Shown here piece after piece: positions 30,111-40,372 of a stretch of DNA of 64,000 nt. The position numbers were made by a program, and so were the translations under genes. The notes under the pieces were generated by a model. It was not told the DNA's origin and searched no databases. It worked only from the letters and a program-made list of their open reading frames with translations. Every line of letters starts with the position of its first letter. The first letter of the stretch is position 1. Source of the DNA: Haemophilus influenzae (GTDB taxonomy: Bacteria; Pseudomonadota; Gammaproteobacteria; Enterobacterales; Pasteurellaceae); assembly GCA_923172585.1 (NCBI GenBank), contig OV298644.1, positions 1,381,427 through 1,445,426 of the forward strand, in the 5' to 3' direction.

Positions 30111-31209
30111 CTACAAGCCCGCTTTTAAACTCGCTTCAATAAATCGATCTAAATCCCCGTCTAATACGGCTTGCGTATTACGGTTTTCTACGCCAGTACG
30201 CAAATCTTTAATGCGTGAATCGTCTAATACGTAAGAGCGAATTTGGCTTCCCCAACCAATGTCAGATTTATTATCTTCCATTGCTTGTTTATCCGCATTT
30301 TTCTTCTGTAATTCAAGCTCATACAATTTCGCTTTTAATTGTTTCATCGCTTGATCTTTGTTCTTGTGCTGTGAACGGTCGTTTTGACATTGCACCACAA
30401 TGCCACTTGGCATATGGGTAATTCGCACCGCACTTTCAGTTTTGTTTACGTGCTGACCACCCGCCCCTGATGCACGATAAACATCAATACGTAAATCAGC
30501 AGGATTGATTTCAATATCAATATCATCATCAATTTCAGGATAGACAAATGCTGCACTGAATGATGTGTGACGACGGTTATTGGAATCAAATGGACTTTTA
30601 CGCACTAAGCGATGAATCCCCGTTTCTGTTCGTAACCAACCAAAAGCATATTCACCGCTCACTTTAATGGTTGCCGATTTCAATCCAGCTACATCGCCGT
30701 CAGAGACTTCCATCAGTTCTGTTTTAAAACCTTTGCTTTCAGCCCAACGGAGATACATACGCAGCAACATTTCTGTCCAATCTTGAGCTTCCGTACCGCC
30801 AGAACCAGCTTGTAAGTCCACATAGCAATCGCAAGCATCATGTTCGCCACTAAACATTCGACGGAACTCTAATTTTTCGAGTTGTTGTTCGAGTTCATCT
30901 AATTCAGCAACTGCTTCATTAAAGGTGTCTTCGTCTTCTGCTTCGATGGCAAGTTCTAACAATCCATCAACATCTTCTAAACCTTGTTCTAAATTTTTGA
31001 TGGTATTTACAACTTGTTCTAAAGAAACGCGTTCTTTACCAAGTGCTTGGGCTTTATCTGGATCATTCCAAACATCTGGCTGTTCTAATTCCGCATTGAC
31101 TTCTTCTAAACGCTCAACTTTGGCATCGAAGTCAAAGATACCCCCGAAGCACTGAAGTGCGGTCAGATAAATCGATGATTTTATTTTTTACAGGATTGAT
31201 TTCAAACAT
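30111..31209 (-). CDS. prfB: Peptide chain release factor 2 PrfB (programmed +1 frameshift)
   Basis: PrfB recognises UGA and UAA stop codons. Reading from ATG at 31209 gives 25 codons ([12 protein letters not shown]...SVLRGYL) and then UGA (31134-31132). The classical autoregulatory site follows: an internal ribosome-binding GGGGG, then TAT CTT TGA C, where ribosomes slip +1 on CTT and continue with GAC. The second frame gives 340 residues and 365 in total, the E. coli length. Motifs: [13 protein letters not shown] (recognition region), [11 protein letters not shown] (the GGQ catalytic loop near 251), [13 protein letters not shown]-uptake signal (31155-31163) ends just before the internal ribosome-binding sequence. 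It precedes lysS. Confidence 0.95.
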
Positions 31210-31341
31210 AATAAATTCACTGTGTGATAAAGTGTGGAATTATATGCTATTTTCTGATTTTTGGATAGTTTGACCTTGCAGAAATTAGCAATCTCTCTAT
31301 AATTTTAGACTTTCTCACTCAAGCTAATTTAGGAACAAAAA

Positions 31342-32031
31342 ATGAAGAAAATTTTTACCGCACTTTTGTGCGTGGCTGCGGCTAATGCAATGGCAGATGA
31401 TGCGGCAATTAAACGCAAATTACAGTCTTTTAATATATCAAATATTGTTATTAAATCTTCGCCGATTTCAGGCATTAAAACGGCTGTTACGGATCAAGGT
31501 ATACTCTATGTGAGCGAAGATGGAAAATATCTTTTTGAAGGTAAACTTTATGAACTCACAAATAATGGCCCTGTTGATGTCGCAGGTAAAATTTTAGTGG
31601 ATAAACTTAATTCTTATAAAGACGAGATGATTGTTTATCCTGCGAAAAATGAAAAACACGTAGTAACAGTATTTATGGATATTACCTGCCATTATTGCCA
31701 TTTATTACATCAGCAATTAAAAGAATATAACGATCTTGGCATTACCGTACGTTATTTAGCTTTCCCTCGTGCAGGTATGAATAATCAAACGGCGAAACAA
31801 ATGGAAGCGATTTGGACGGCGAAAGATCCCGTTTTTGCTTTAAATGAAGCAGAAAAAGGCAATTTACCAAAAGAAGTTAAAACGCCAAATATCGTGAAAA
31901 AACATTATGAATTAGGTATTCAATTTGGTGTACGAGGAACGCCAAGTATTGTGACTTCAACGGGAGAAGTTATTGGCGGTTATTTAAAACCAGCTGATTT
32001 ATTGAGCGCACTTGAAGAAACAGCGAAATAA
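31342..32031 (+). CDS. dsbC: Periplasmic disulfide isomerase DsbC
   Basis: DsbC reshuffles wrong disulfides in the periplasm and also protects single cysteines; DsbD keeps it reduced. 229 residues with signal peptide MKKIFTALLCVAAANAMA cleaved near residue 18. The dimerisation domain precedes a thioredoxin fold with active site CHYC in MDITCHYCHLLHQQ, and the cis-proline loop is GVRGTPSIVTSTGE. An uptake signal is embedded in the signal peptide codons (about 31357). Divergent from prfB; recJ follows after 288 bp, with a terminator and a palindromic repeat in between. Confidence 0.95.
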   Translation: MKKIFTALLCVAAANAMADDAAIKRKLQSFNISNIVIKSSPISGIKTAVTDQGILYVSEDGKYLFEGKLYELTNNGPVDVAGKILVDKLNSYKDEMIVYPAKNEKHVVTVFMDITCHYCHLLHQQLKEYNDLGITVRYLAFPRAGMNNQTAKQMEAIWTAKDPVFALNEAEKGNLPKEVKTPNIVKKHYELGIQFGVRGTPSIVTSTGEVIGGYLKPADLLSALEETAK

Positions 32032-32046
32032 TTTTATAATGAAAAG

Positions 32047-32076
32047 CAAGGGGCAGTTGCCTACCCCTTGTGTTTT
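32047..32076 (+). terminator. Terminator after dsbC
   Basis: CAAGGGG (32047-32053) and CCCCTTG (32064-32070) pair around 10 bases, followed by a T-containing TGTTTTAT. It lies 16 bp after dsbC. Confidence 0.75.
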
Positions 32077-32195
32077 ATAGTCGGTATGCTTAATATGCTG
32101 GGGAGCTTAAAAGCATTAACAACACAAAAATTATGATATAAATGCATAATTTAGGCATCATTAAAATCCTTAGCTGACACAATAGTTAGACTAAT

Positions 32196-32246
32196 GGTCA
32201 GTAGGGCTTTAACCCCTGTCAGCATTCAGGGTTAAAAGCCCTGACC
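32196..32246. repeat. REP-like palindrome (dsbC-recJ)
   Basis: GGTCAGTAGGGCTTTAACCC and a near-complementary GGGTTAAAAGCCCTGACC face each other around TGTCAGCATTCA. The GTAGGGC-TTTAAC foot resembles the palindromes at 52921 and 58145. Confidence 0.6.
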
Positions 32247-32266
32247 AACAGGAAAAAGTATAGATA

Positions 32267-32301
32267 AAAGAGCTGTTGATTTCAACAGCTTTTTGCTTTT
32301 A
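32267..32301 (+). terminator. Hairpin just upstream of recJ
   Basis: AGCTGTTG (32271-32278) and CAACAGCT (32283-32290) pair, followed by TTTTTGCTTTT. It lies 20 bp before the recJ start, so it should separate recJ from dsbC transcription, or regulate recJ by anti-termination. Confidence 0.6.
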
Positions 32302-32319
32302 GGTATGAATTAATATCCA

Positions 32320-34047
32320 GTGAAAAAACTTATCAAACGCCGTGAAATTCCAGTTGGAAATTCTGTTTCAACCCATCCGTTATTAGATCGCCTTTATCGT
32401 GCTCGTCATATTAAAAACACCAAAGAATTAGACCGCACTTTGAAATCAATGCTCAATCCAAATCAATTATATGGCATTGATCAAGCGGTAAATTTATTAG
32501 TGGAGGCTTATCAACAACAGCAAAAAATAGTGATTGTTGGGGATTTCGATGCTGATGGTGCAACCAGCACAGCATTGAGTGTGCTGGCTTTAAGACAACT
32601 TGGTTTTTCCGATGTAGATTACCTTGTACCAAATCGATTTGAACAGGGTTATGGTTTGAGTATTCCAGTGGCTGAAATGGCGATTGAAAAGGGCGTTCAG
32701 TTATTAATGACGGTGGATAACGGCGTTTCATCTTTTGAAGGCATTGCATTTTTGAAAGAAAAAGGCATTCGAGTTTTAGTCACGGATCATCATTTACCGC
32801 CCGAAACTTTGCCGCCAGCCGATGCCATTGTTAATCCTAATTTAAGTCAGTGTCATTTCCCTTCAAAATCCTTAGCAGGCGTTGGTGTGGCATTTTATTT
32901 GATGCTGGCGGTGCGTGCAAAATTTCGTGAACTCGGTATTTTTACTGCAGAAACACAACCTAATTTTACTGATTTGCTCGATCTGGTGGCACTAGGCACC
33001 ATCGCAGATGTTGTGCCTTTAGATCAAAATAATCGTATCCTTGCTTATCAAGGTTTAATGCGGATTCGTGCACGGCGTTGTCGTCCTGGTATTATTGCGT
33101 TGGCTGAAGTGGCTAACCGTAATGTTGAGCAATTTACCTCAAGTGATCTCGGTTTTTGTATCGGGCCTCGTTTAAATGCGGCAGGGCGTTTAGATAATAT
33201 GTCGATTGGGGTGGAGCTTTTGCTGGCGAACGAAATGTCAAAAGCCAGAGAATTAGCTTTAGATCTTGACGAACTCAACCAAACACGTAAAGAAATTGAA
33301 TCGGGTATGAAGCTTGAGGCAATAAAAATTTGTCAAAATCTTACCGCACTTTTTAAAGAGTTACCCTATGGTATTACGCTTTATCAGCCCGATTGGCATC
33401 AAGGCGTATTAGGCATTGTTTCATCAAGGGTTAAGGATCAATATCATCGTCCAGTTATTGCCTTTACGCAAGATAGTGAGGGAATTTTGAAAGGTTCAGC
33501 TCGTTCTATTGAGGGGTTACATATGCGCGATGTTTTAGAGCGTATTCATTCGCAACATCCTAATATAATTTTAAAATTTGGCGGACACGCAATGGCTGCT
33601 GGGTTGAGTATTCGAGAAGAATATTTTGCGGATTTCCAACATCTTTTTAATCAAACCATTGCCGATTGGCTTGATGAAGAACATCTGCAAGGCATAATTT
33701 GGACAGATGGCGAACTGAATTCAAATGAATTTAATCTTGAAACGGCAGAGTTGATAAAATCGGTAGGCACTTGGGGACAAGGGTTTCCTGAGCCTTGCTT
33801 TGATGGCGAATTTAAAATTTTAGACCAGCGCGCGATTGGGCAAAATAAAAATCATCTAAAAATGTTGCTAGAACCGAGACAAGGTGGGGTTTTATTAGAT
33901 GCGATTGCGTTTAATATTGATACAAGATTGTATCCTGATCTTTCAATTAAACAGGCTCGTTTAGCCTATAAATTAGAGATTAACGAATTTCGTGGCAATC
34001 GTAGCGTACAATTATTGGTAGATTATATTGAGCCTATAGATGAGTGA
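32320..34047 (+). CDS. recJ: Single-strand-specific 5'-3' exonuclease RecJ
   Basis: RecJ degrades single-stranded DNA 5' to 3' in RecF-pathway recombination and mismatch repair. 575 residues (577 in E. coli). The start is GTG at 32320 (product MKKLIKRREIPVG). DHH-domain motifs: I VGDFDADGATST, II VTVDNGVSS region (MTVDNGVSSFEG), III VTDHHLPPETLPPADA, IV LVALGTIADVVPL, and the DHHA1 motif FGGHAMAAGLSIREE near residue 425. A DsbA-like gene starts 4 bp after its stop. In E. coli dsbC-recJ-prfB-lysS run in one direction; here prfB-lysS point the other way. Confidence 0.95.
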   Translation: MKKLIKRREIPVGNSVSTHPLLDRLYRARHIKNTKELDRTLKSMLNPNQLYGIDQAVNLLVEAYQQQQKIVIVGDFDADGATSTALSVLALRQLGFSDVDYLVPNRFEQGYGLSIPVAEMAIEKGVQLLMTVDNGVSSFEGIAFLKEKGIRVLVTDHHLPPETLPPADAIVNPNLSQCHFPSKSLAGVGVAFYLMLAVRAKFRELGIFTAETQPNFTDLLDLVALGTIADVVPLDQNNRILAYQGLMRIRARRCRPGIIALAEVANRNVEQFTSSDLGFCIGPRLNAAGRLDNMSIGVELLLANEMSKARELALDLDELNQTRKEIESGMKLEAIKICQNLTALFKELPYGITLYQPDWHQGVLGIVSSRVKDQYHRPVIAFTQDSEGILKGSARSIEGLHMRDVLERIHSQHPNIILKFGGHAMAAGLSIREEYFADFQHLFNQTIADWLDEEHLQGIIWTDGELNSNEFNLETAELIKSVGTWGQGFPEPCFDGEFKILDQRAIGQNKNHLKMLLEPRQGGVLLDAIAFNIDTRLYPDLSIKQARLAYKLEINEFRGNRSVQLLVDYIEPIDE

Positions 34048-34051
34048 TAGA

Positions 34052-34743
34052 ATGAAATTAAAAGGGCTGTTGGCATTTTGTTTGCTTTTTTATCGTCGTT
34101 TGTTTTAGCAGAAGTCAATCAGAAAGAATTTTCAGTACAAAATTCTCCGTACTTGCCATCACGGGACACAATTTATTTTGAAGATGGGCGCGATTATTTT
34201 TCTTATCAAGAACCTATTGAACAAGCGTCTCGAGCCGATAAAAAAATACGGATTCAATTCTTTTTTGATTATGATTGTCGAGTATGTTCTTCAGCACAGG
34301 ATATTTTAGAACTTTATAGCCAAATACGCACACATAAAGTTGTGTTGGAACAATATCCTATTGCAACTGCCGATAGCCAGTTTAGCGCACGCATTTTTTA
34401 TACTTTGCAAGCATTAAGTGCGGGCGAATTATCTAATGTTTTATTATTTGAAACTTCAGAAAAATCCCGTTATACAGAATTGTCTACATCAAATAAAATT
34501 CAGCAATGGGCGGAAGAACAAGGGCTAGATAAACAGTTATTTATTCAAACTGAAAATTCACAAAGCGTAAAAGAACAAATTCAAGATGCGATTGAATTGA
34601 CGGAAGAATATGGTGTGTTTACCTATCCTTACGTTGTTATTGGGGGAAAATATGTACTCACTGCGAGTACGCTTTATAACGATGATTATAGCGTGGCAGT
34701 GTTAGATTTTTTGGTAAATAAAATAGAACAGGAACAAAAGTGA
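34052..34743 (+). pseudogene. DsbA-like periplasmic thiol oxidoreductase, frame broken in the signal peptide
   Basis: A thioredoxin-fold secreted protein with active site CRVC in FFFDYDCRVCSSAQDI and cis-proline loop TYPYVVIGGKYVL; it resembles DsbA. The ATG at 34052 opens KLKGLLAFCLLF but hits TAG after 18 codons; the signal peptide's end (LSSFVLAEVNQ) and the mature protein lie in the next frame. The T run at 34086-34091 has six bases; seven would join the two. The mature frame from 34078 opens only with TTG and would lack the N-terminal positive charge. A true frameshift, slip-based switching or a sequence error are all possible. It lies between recJ and mtnN. Confidence 0.75.
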
Positions 34744-35432
34744 TGAAAATCGGAATTGTTGGCGCAATGGCGCAAGAAGTGGAAATTTTAAAAAATTTAA
34801 TGACAGAGAGAACGGAAACTTGCGTAGCAAGTGCGGTCATTTTTGAAGGCAAAATTAACGGTAAAGATGTTGTATTATTACAATCAGGCATTGGCAAAGT
34901 GGCAGCTGCCATTGGCACGACGGCATTATTGCAATTAGCCAAGCCAGATTTTGTAATCAATACTGGCTCTGCAGGTGGGGTAGCAAAAGGCTTAAAAGTG
35001 GGGGATATTGTAATTTCTGATGAAACACGCTATCACGATGCGGATGTGACCGCTTTTGGCTATGAAAAAGGGCAATTGCCTGCTAATCCTGCGGCATTTT
35101 TATCGGACAAAAAATTAGCAGATCTCGCTCAAGAAATTGCAGAAAAGCAAGGACAATCAGTAAAACGTGGTTTAATTTGCTCTGGCGATAGTTTTATTAA
35201 TAGTGAAGATAAAATCGCACAAATAAAAGCAGACTTCCCGAATGTGACGGGGGTTGAAATGGAAGCCACAGCGATTGCACAAGTTTGCTATGCGTTTAAT
35301 GTGCCTTTTGTGGTGGTTCGAGCAATTTCTGATGGCGGCGATGGCAAAGCAAGTATGTCTTTTGAAGAGTTTTTACCATTAGCGGCGAAGCAGTCTTCGG
35401 CGTTAGTGTTGGGGATGATTGATAGACTGTAG
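34743..35432 (+). CDS. mtnN: 5'-methylthioadenosine/S-adenosylhomocysteine nucleosidase MtnN
   Basis: MtnN (Pfs) splits methylthioadenosine and S-adenosylhomocysteine, recycles SAM by-products and feeds LuxS autoinducer-2 synthesis. 229 residues, family length. [16 protein letters not shown] starts the protein (ATG at 34743; a GTG codon immediately precedes it). [15 protein letters not shown] and NTGSAGGV are purine-binding; [12 protein letters not shown] contains the catalytic glutamate and [11 protein letters not shown] the aspartate near residue 198. The ATG overlaps the stop of the DsbA-like gene by 1 bp. A bidirectional hairpin follows. Confidence 0.95.
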   Translation: MKIGIVGAMAQEVEILKNLMTERTETCVASAVIFEGKINGKDVVLLQSGIGKVAAAIGTTALLQLAKPDFVINTGSAGGVAKGLKVGDIVISDETRYHDADVTAFGYEKGQLPANPAAFLSDKKLADLAQEIAEKQGQSVKRGLICSGDSFINSEDKIAQIKADFPNVTGVEMEATAIAQVCYAFNVPFVVVRAISDGGDGKASMSFEEFLPLAAKQSSALVLGMIDRL

Positions 35433-35466
35433 TAATAATCTTTTAATAAGATAATAAATGCTAAAA

Positions 35467-35498
35467 TTAAAGGCATAGCTATTAGCTATGCCTTTTTA
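35467..35498. terminator. Bidirectional terminator between mtnN and hup
   Basis: AGGCATAGCT and AGCTATGCCT (35471-35492) make a near-perfect 10 bp stem with T-rich sequence after it, between two convergent genes. Confidence 0.8.
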
Positions 35499-35508
35499 TA
35501 TGAACCTA

Positions 35509-38248
35509 TTAGAATTTATAGTTTAAACTCAGAATATAAGTTCTTCCACGTGCAAAGTTATAAAGCACGGTTTTATCTTTTCCTCCATCTTCACAATCAC
35601 TACTTTTACTACAAATTGAATCATTTAAACTTGAATAATAACGTTGCGAAGCCGCGTCATTTCCAGCATCTAATGGATCAACATAACGTTTATCTAATAG
35701 ATTTTGTACTTCCGCTTTAATAATCAAATCTTTGATTGGTTCATAGCTGACGTGTAAATCTAAAATAATCGGTTGTTTTTTAATCTCTTCTGTTTTTTCA
35801 CGGCATAGTAAGTTCTGTCGCCCGCAGTATATTTTTCATAGCGAGAGCCATTGATATATTCTTCTTCAATTGTCGCACGTTTACTTTTTCCATAATAACG
35901 AGCTGCCATACCTAAGGTTAATTTTTTATCAAACCAGCGTGTACCAAGCTCTAATCTGCCGTAGTCTTTTGGTAGCATTGAAACACGAGATAAGCCATAA
36001 CCTTGTTTCAAAATATCTTCTTTTGAAGCATTATTCGGACGTGGGCTGGCATCGGCATAATTGGTTGGCTGATTAGTGCGTTGATAAGCGTAAGAGACAT
36101 TCGCAAAAAAACGTCCCATATCATAATTAAGCTCTAACTCAGCACCGCTTTTTTCACGATAGGTTGATAATTTTGATGAGCGATGGTAAAGCGAAAACGA
36201 GTACTGTTTGCCCACGTAGGTACAACGCCATTTCTCCACCAAACACCGTAAACATTATGGATATAGTTTTTAATAAAGCTACGATAACCCACTAATTTGA
36301 TACCTAGCACATCGTCTTGAGTGAATAGACCTTTTTTATAAGTATTAAAGCCTAGTTGATAGGTGTCAGATTGTTCAGGTTTTAATGCCGTGTTTACCCC
36401 TGCATCAGACACTTGAGAGAAAAACATCTCTTGAATATTCGGCATTCTGTGTGTGCGTGAATAAGTGAAAAATGGCATAAAATAATCGCTTAGCTCTGCA
36501 CTTAATGTAGCGGAATGATTGAATGCCTTTTTATGCCCTGATGTATGCAAAATCGGTTCATTAATTTGCTTCGTTGTATTTTCATATCCAACATACTCAC
36601 CATTAAACGCATAATGGATAAAATTCACGCTGTAATTTAAATGATAAATGCCTTTAGAAAGTGCGGTATCAAAATACACGGTTTTAAATTTTTGCTTGCC
36701 AGAAGGTTGTAAAATCACTGAACGTTGTGGCAGTAAATTACGATCACCTTTAAATCGTCCTAAATTGCTGTAAGTACCTTGATCATGTGAATCATCGTTA
36801 TAAAACAAACTTAATTCTTCTGGAAAACGGTTTTTACTGTATTCATTGGTAAAATAGTTAAAACCTAATGTGGTTTTTAAATCGATTTCTTTTGGCAACA
36901 AGAAAGTATGGCTGTTGTTTATATCAACAATATTTGCGACATTTTTGGTAATAAGTTTGTCTGCCACTCGCCAGCCAGCAAAAAAACCACCCTTAGGATA
37001 AATGGTTTTACCAATGTTATGTGCAGCCATTAAATTAAGATCAAGATAGTTGTTATTATTGAAGTTATAATTGACTTGGTAATTACGGTTTTCAATTTTG
37101 CGAGAACCAATTTTATTATCCAATGTACGTATTTGCGCTCCTAAATTTTGGTGATCATCGCCATATTCAAATTTTAATAAATGGCTACGAGAACGAGATT
37201 GCAAACTACCTGGTTCAATAGGGGCGACGCTATATTGATCTTTATTATCTTCAAATGATTTGTCGGTTGCTTTAATTCCATCATTACCGTTTTGGAGCTC
37301 GTCAATATTCTCAGGTTTTTTTTCTCGTTTAAATTTTTTTAGAATTTCTTGTCTAGTCTTTGCAGCAGATGCATCGATAATAACTAATAACTCAATCTCT
37401 ATTATCATCTAATCTAATTCTGGTTTGTTACAAGACCAATGTTTTTTGCTTAAATCAGGTGCCCATTGCCCTTCAGAATCTAAAATATAACCTGCATTGC
37501 GGAAATAGGCTTCTTTTTCTTTCGCGAGAATATCCTGCCCTAATGATGCTAATCGTTCTCCGCCTCCGATACGATAATCTTGAGATACTTCACGTTGGCT
37601 ATAACCATACACAACGCCTACATAGCCACCATTATCAAGCCATTTTCTGCCTGCAGCCATCGTCATAAAATTGGATTTAGTGGCATTGCTTCCTGTCATT
37701 CCTTTCAGAATAATGCCAAATGGTTTGTCATCGGTAATAACATCATTAACGCCTAATGTTCTAAAATTAGCACTGCCTGCTAACGCATTTATACCGCTTG
37801 ATCCTGAAAAGTTGCTTTTATTAACATCTACACCTGCAATAAAATTAGGATCGATTGCCGCACCAAATTGGGAACTTCCGCCTGATTGACCTGAGTCTAA
37901 GGCTGTAGAATAGAAGGTCTGGGTTACACCATCAACCATCGTATTGACACGGCCTAATCCATTTTCGCCACGAATATTTACAGAAACGACACCCGAGCCT
38001 TTATCTTGTTGAGTAAATGCACCAGGGATACTTCGAATGACTTGGTCAATGGTTTGTGTTTCCTTAAAGACATTTTCACGTGTACTTTTGGCTTTGGCTT
38101 CAGTGAAAGGTTTTTTATCGTTTGATATAACTTTTTCCACTACATCAATTTGTCCTAATGTTTCTTCGGCTAGAGCTTGTGTAATCGTCATACCAATCGT
38201 ATTAATTAGGCCAAGTGTAATTAAATTTAATTTTATAGCTTTCTTCAT
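35509..38248 (-). pseudogene. hup: TonB-dependent haem/iron receptor Hup, broken at three places
   Basis: An outer-membrane TonB-dependent receptor of about 910 residues, matching the haem-utilisation protein (Hup) of H. influenzae. It has a signal peptide (MKKAIKLNLITLGLINTIGM), a plug domain (SVNIRGENGLGRVNTMVDGV) and a barrel ending in YNFARGRTYILSLNYKF. It is disrupted three times. At 37409-37411 an in-frame TAG lies in a locally scrambled stretch. Near 36149-36154 an A run of six (minus strand) needs seven. Near 35793-35798 another A run of six needs seven. Between breaks the protein reads coherently, so either it is a real recent pseudogene or the frameshifts are sequence errors. A Fur box precedes it. 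Confidence 0.85.
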
Positions 38249-38268
38249 TATAGTTCCTATTTATTTTT

Positions 38269-38287
38269 GAGAAATATTATGATTATC
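38269..38287 (-). promoter_or_regulatory. Fur box upstream of hup
   Basis: GATAATCATAATATTTCTC on the minus strand matches the 19 bp Fur box at 14 positions and sits 21-39 bp before the receptor ATG. This indicates iron-dependent repression. Confidence 0.65.
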
Positions 38288-38460
38288 CATTTTATTAAGA
38301 GGGATCTCAAGGAATGATTTAATAAATTTAATGAAAATAGCTAAAAATAATAAAAAAATTAATTTTTAGAGAGAAAATACGTTTAGAAGATAGAGAAAAA
38401 GAAAGTGTGGTTTTCGCTAAATGGATAAATTCATTCGCAAAATCAACCGCACTTTAAAAT

Positions 38461-38492
38461 AGGAAATGACCGCAAAAGTGCGGTCATTTTTG
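38461..38492 (-). terminator. Terminator after lldP with uptake signal
   Basis: ATGACCGC and GCGGTCAT (38466-38487) pair tightly around AAAAGT, with T residues on both sides. A second uptake-signal core near 38450 lies beside it. Confidence 0.75.
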
Positions 38493-38501
38493 GCGTGAAT
38501 T

Positions 38502-40099
38502 TTATAGATTATAAAATAAAGGTACTAAGAACAGCGCGCCAAGTGCGGCAATGATACCGTAAATGATCATAGGTATAATGGTTTTCTTAATAATTGTGCC
38601 TTCTTGGTTTGAAATATTTAACACTGAACTTACCGCTACAATGTTATTTATACATACCATATTCCCCATTGCCCCACCAACAGATTGTAAAGCAAGAACA
38701 AGTGCGACAGAAATGCCTGTTGTTTCTGCGGTAGAAAGTTGAACACTACCAAATGTTAGGTTGGATACGGTATTTGAACCTGAGAAAAAGGATCCAATCG
38801 CGCCTAAGAAAGAGGAGAAAATAGTCCAGTTACTACCAGAAATTTCAGCAAAAGTTCTACCTATAATTTTTACCATAGAATGTTCGCCACCCACTAACAT
38901 TAGGTTTACCATCACTAAGGCACCAATTAAGGCAATAAATGGATTTTTAGATTGTTGTAAACTTGATACAAAAATCTGTTTAACATTTGAACTGGAAATT
39001 TTAAAGACAGGAATCGCAATTAGTACTGTAATGACAAATGGAATCAATGCAGGTACGTAAAGAAGTTTATAGCTTGATGAAACATTTGAGCCAAAAATAT
39101 TTTTTAAGCTAAAGATTAAACCTTTGCTAATTTCAAATAATCCTAACGAACCTAATGTAGTTGAGAACCAAATAGTTGCGTCATTCATCATTGCTTTGAA
39201 TGGTAATTGATGAATACGAGTCACAATTAAAAATGCAATAAGTAAACCTGTCGGGAATAATGCTTTAACTACTTCTCCCGTACTTACCGCATTATTATCA
39301 AGGGTATTTGTTACTTTTGCTAAACCAATATTGCGATTAGCAGCCCATACAGAAATAAATAAGCCGATTGCCCCCCAACGAGTGATGGAAATTCGTAATT
39401 GACTTGAGCAATCAAGAAATAAGGTACTACACAACCCAGTACGCTAATATAGATAAATACGATGTTTTTACGAATATCATCCCAATTTACTAAGATACGA
39501 AGTGCTAATAATGGGATAATAAGTGCAGCAATGGAGTGTATAAATGCTGTAATAGACCCAATTTCTAAAATCATATCTTCTGATAATTTTAAAGCACCAA
39601 AACCAAACCAAGTTGGTGTACCTACCGCACCAAAGGATACGGGAACTGAGTTCATAATAAGTGCCAACATCGCCACTTTTAATGGATGAAAACCTAATCC
39701 CACTAAAATAGGTGCAGCAATTGCCGCTGGTGTACCAAAACCACTTGCTCCCTCGATCATAAAAGCAAACGCCCAACCAATAATCATTAATTGTGCAACG
39801 GGATTTGGATTAATATTTCCTAGCCATTTTCGCATAATATTTGTTGCGCCTGAAATTTCAGAGAAACGGTTAAAGAGAATCGCACCAAAAATTACTGTAA
39901 TAGGTGTTTGTACCGCAATAATTGCAGAAACAACATTTGCACTAATAGTGACAATATCTGTATTAAAGTGTAAAAGATGAACACCCATAACTAATGTCGC
40001 AACCCAAGGTAAGGCAACATAAGAAGGTAGCGCGTTTCTTTTTACCATAAGATAAATCAGTAAAACGATAGGAAAAATACTTAGAATAAAAGACAGCAT
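38502..40099 (-). pseudogene. lldP: L-lactate permease LldP, frame broken at a G run
   Basis: LldP imports L-lactate with protons. The two overlapping frames (39320-40099 and 38502-39434) are the N- and C-terminal halves of one protein; adding one base gives exactly 532 residues, the expected H. influenzae length. N-terminal half: MLSFILSIFPIVLLIYLM, then EGASGFGTPAAIAAPILVG, the family signature. The frames join at FPSLVGG-AIGLFISVWAAN, where the G run (39376-39371 on the minus strand) has six bases and seven are needed. C-terminal half carries the SGSNTVSNLTFGSVQ motif. At least 12 hydrophobic segments are present. Either a real null mutation or a base-call error. Confidence 0.88.
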
Positions 40100-40176
40100 A
40101 AAATATCCTCAGAGTTAGATTAAAAGATGTGGTTATTTTATGGATTTATATGCAAAAGCATATACCTATTTTAAGA

Positions 40177-40198
40177 AAATGTGATCAATATCTCATAA
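40177..40198. promoter_or_regulatory. CRP-like site upstream of lldP
   Basis: AAATGTGATCAATATCTCAT has TGTGA and TCTCA spaced by 6 bp, one mismatch from consensus. It lies 78-99 bp upstream of the lldP ATG; the cmk start is on the other side. Confidence 0.55.
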
Positions 40199-40372
40199 AA
40201 TTTAACATTTTGTTTTCATTTTTTACATTTTTATTACTATTTGTGTTTAGTTATAGCATTAATAGAAGAATATAGAATATGATAAAGATTGTTTAATGCC
40301 ATATTAACATTAGCAGGATCACCAAATTCTCACTATAATGCGCAAAATTTTGAGAATGAAAGGATAATTTGT

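Noticed and set aside
30111-30962. Short PrfB beginning at TTG 30962
   Set aside because: The upstream sequence encodes the conserved PrfB N-terminus and the programmed frameshift site.
37409-37411. Two separate receptor genes in hup
   Set aside because: The reading frame continues directly after the TAG and the joined protein reads as one TonB-dependent receptor.
40289-40372. N-terminal extension of Cmk
   Set aside because: Not conserved in the family, whereas the ATG at 40373 places the P-loop at the usual position.
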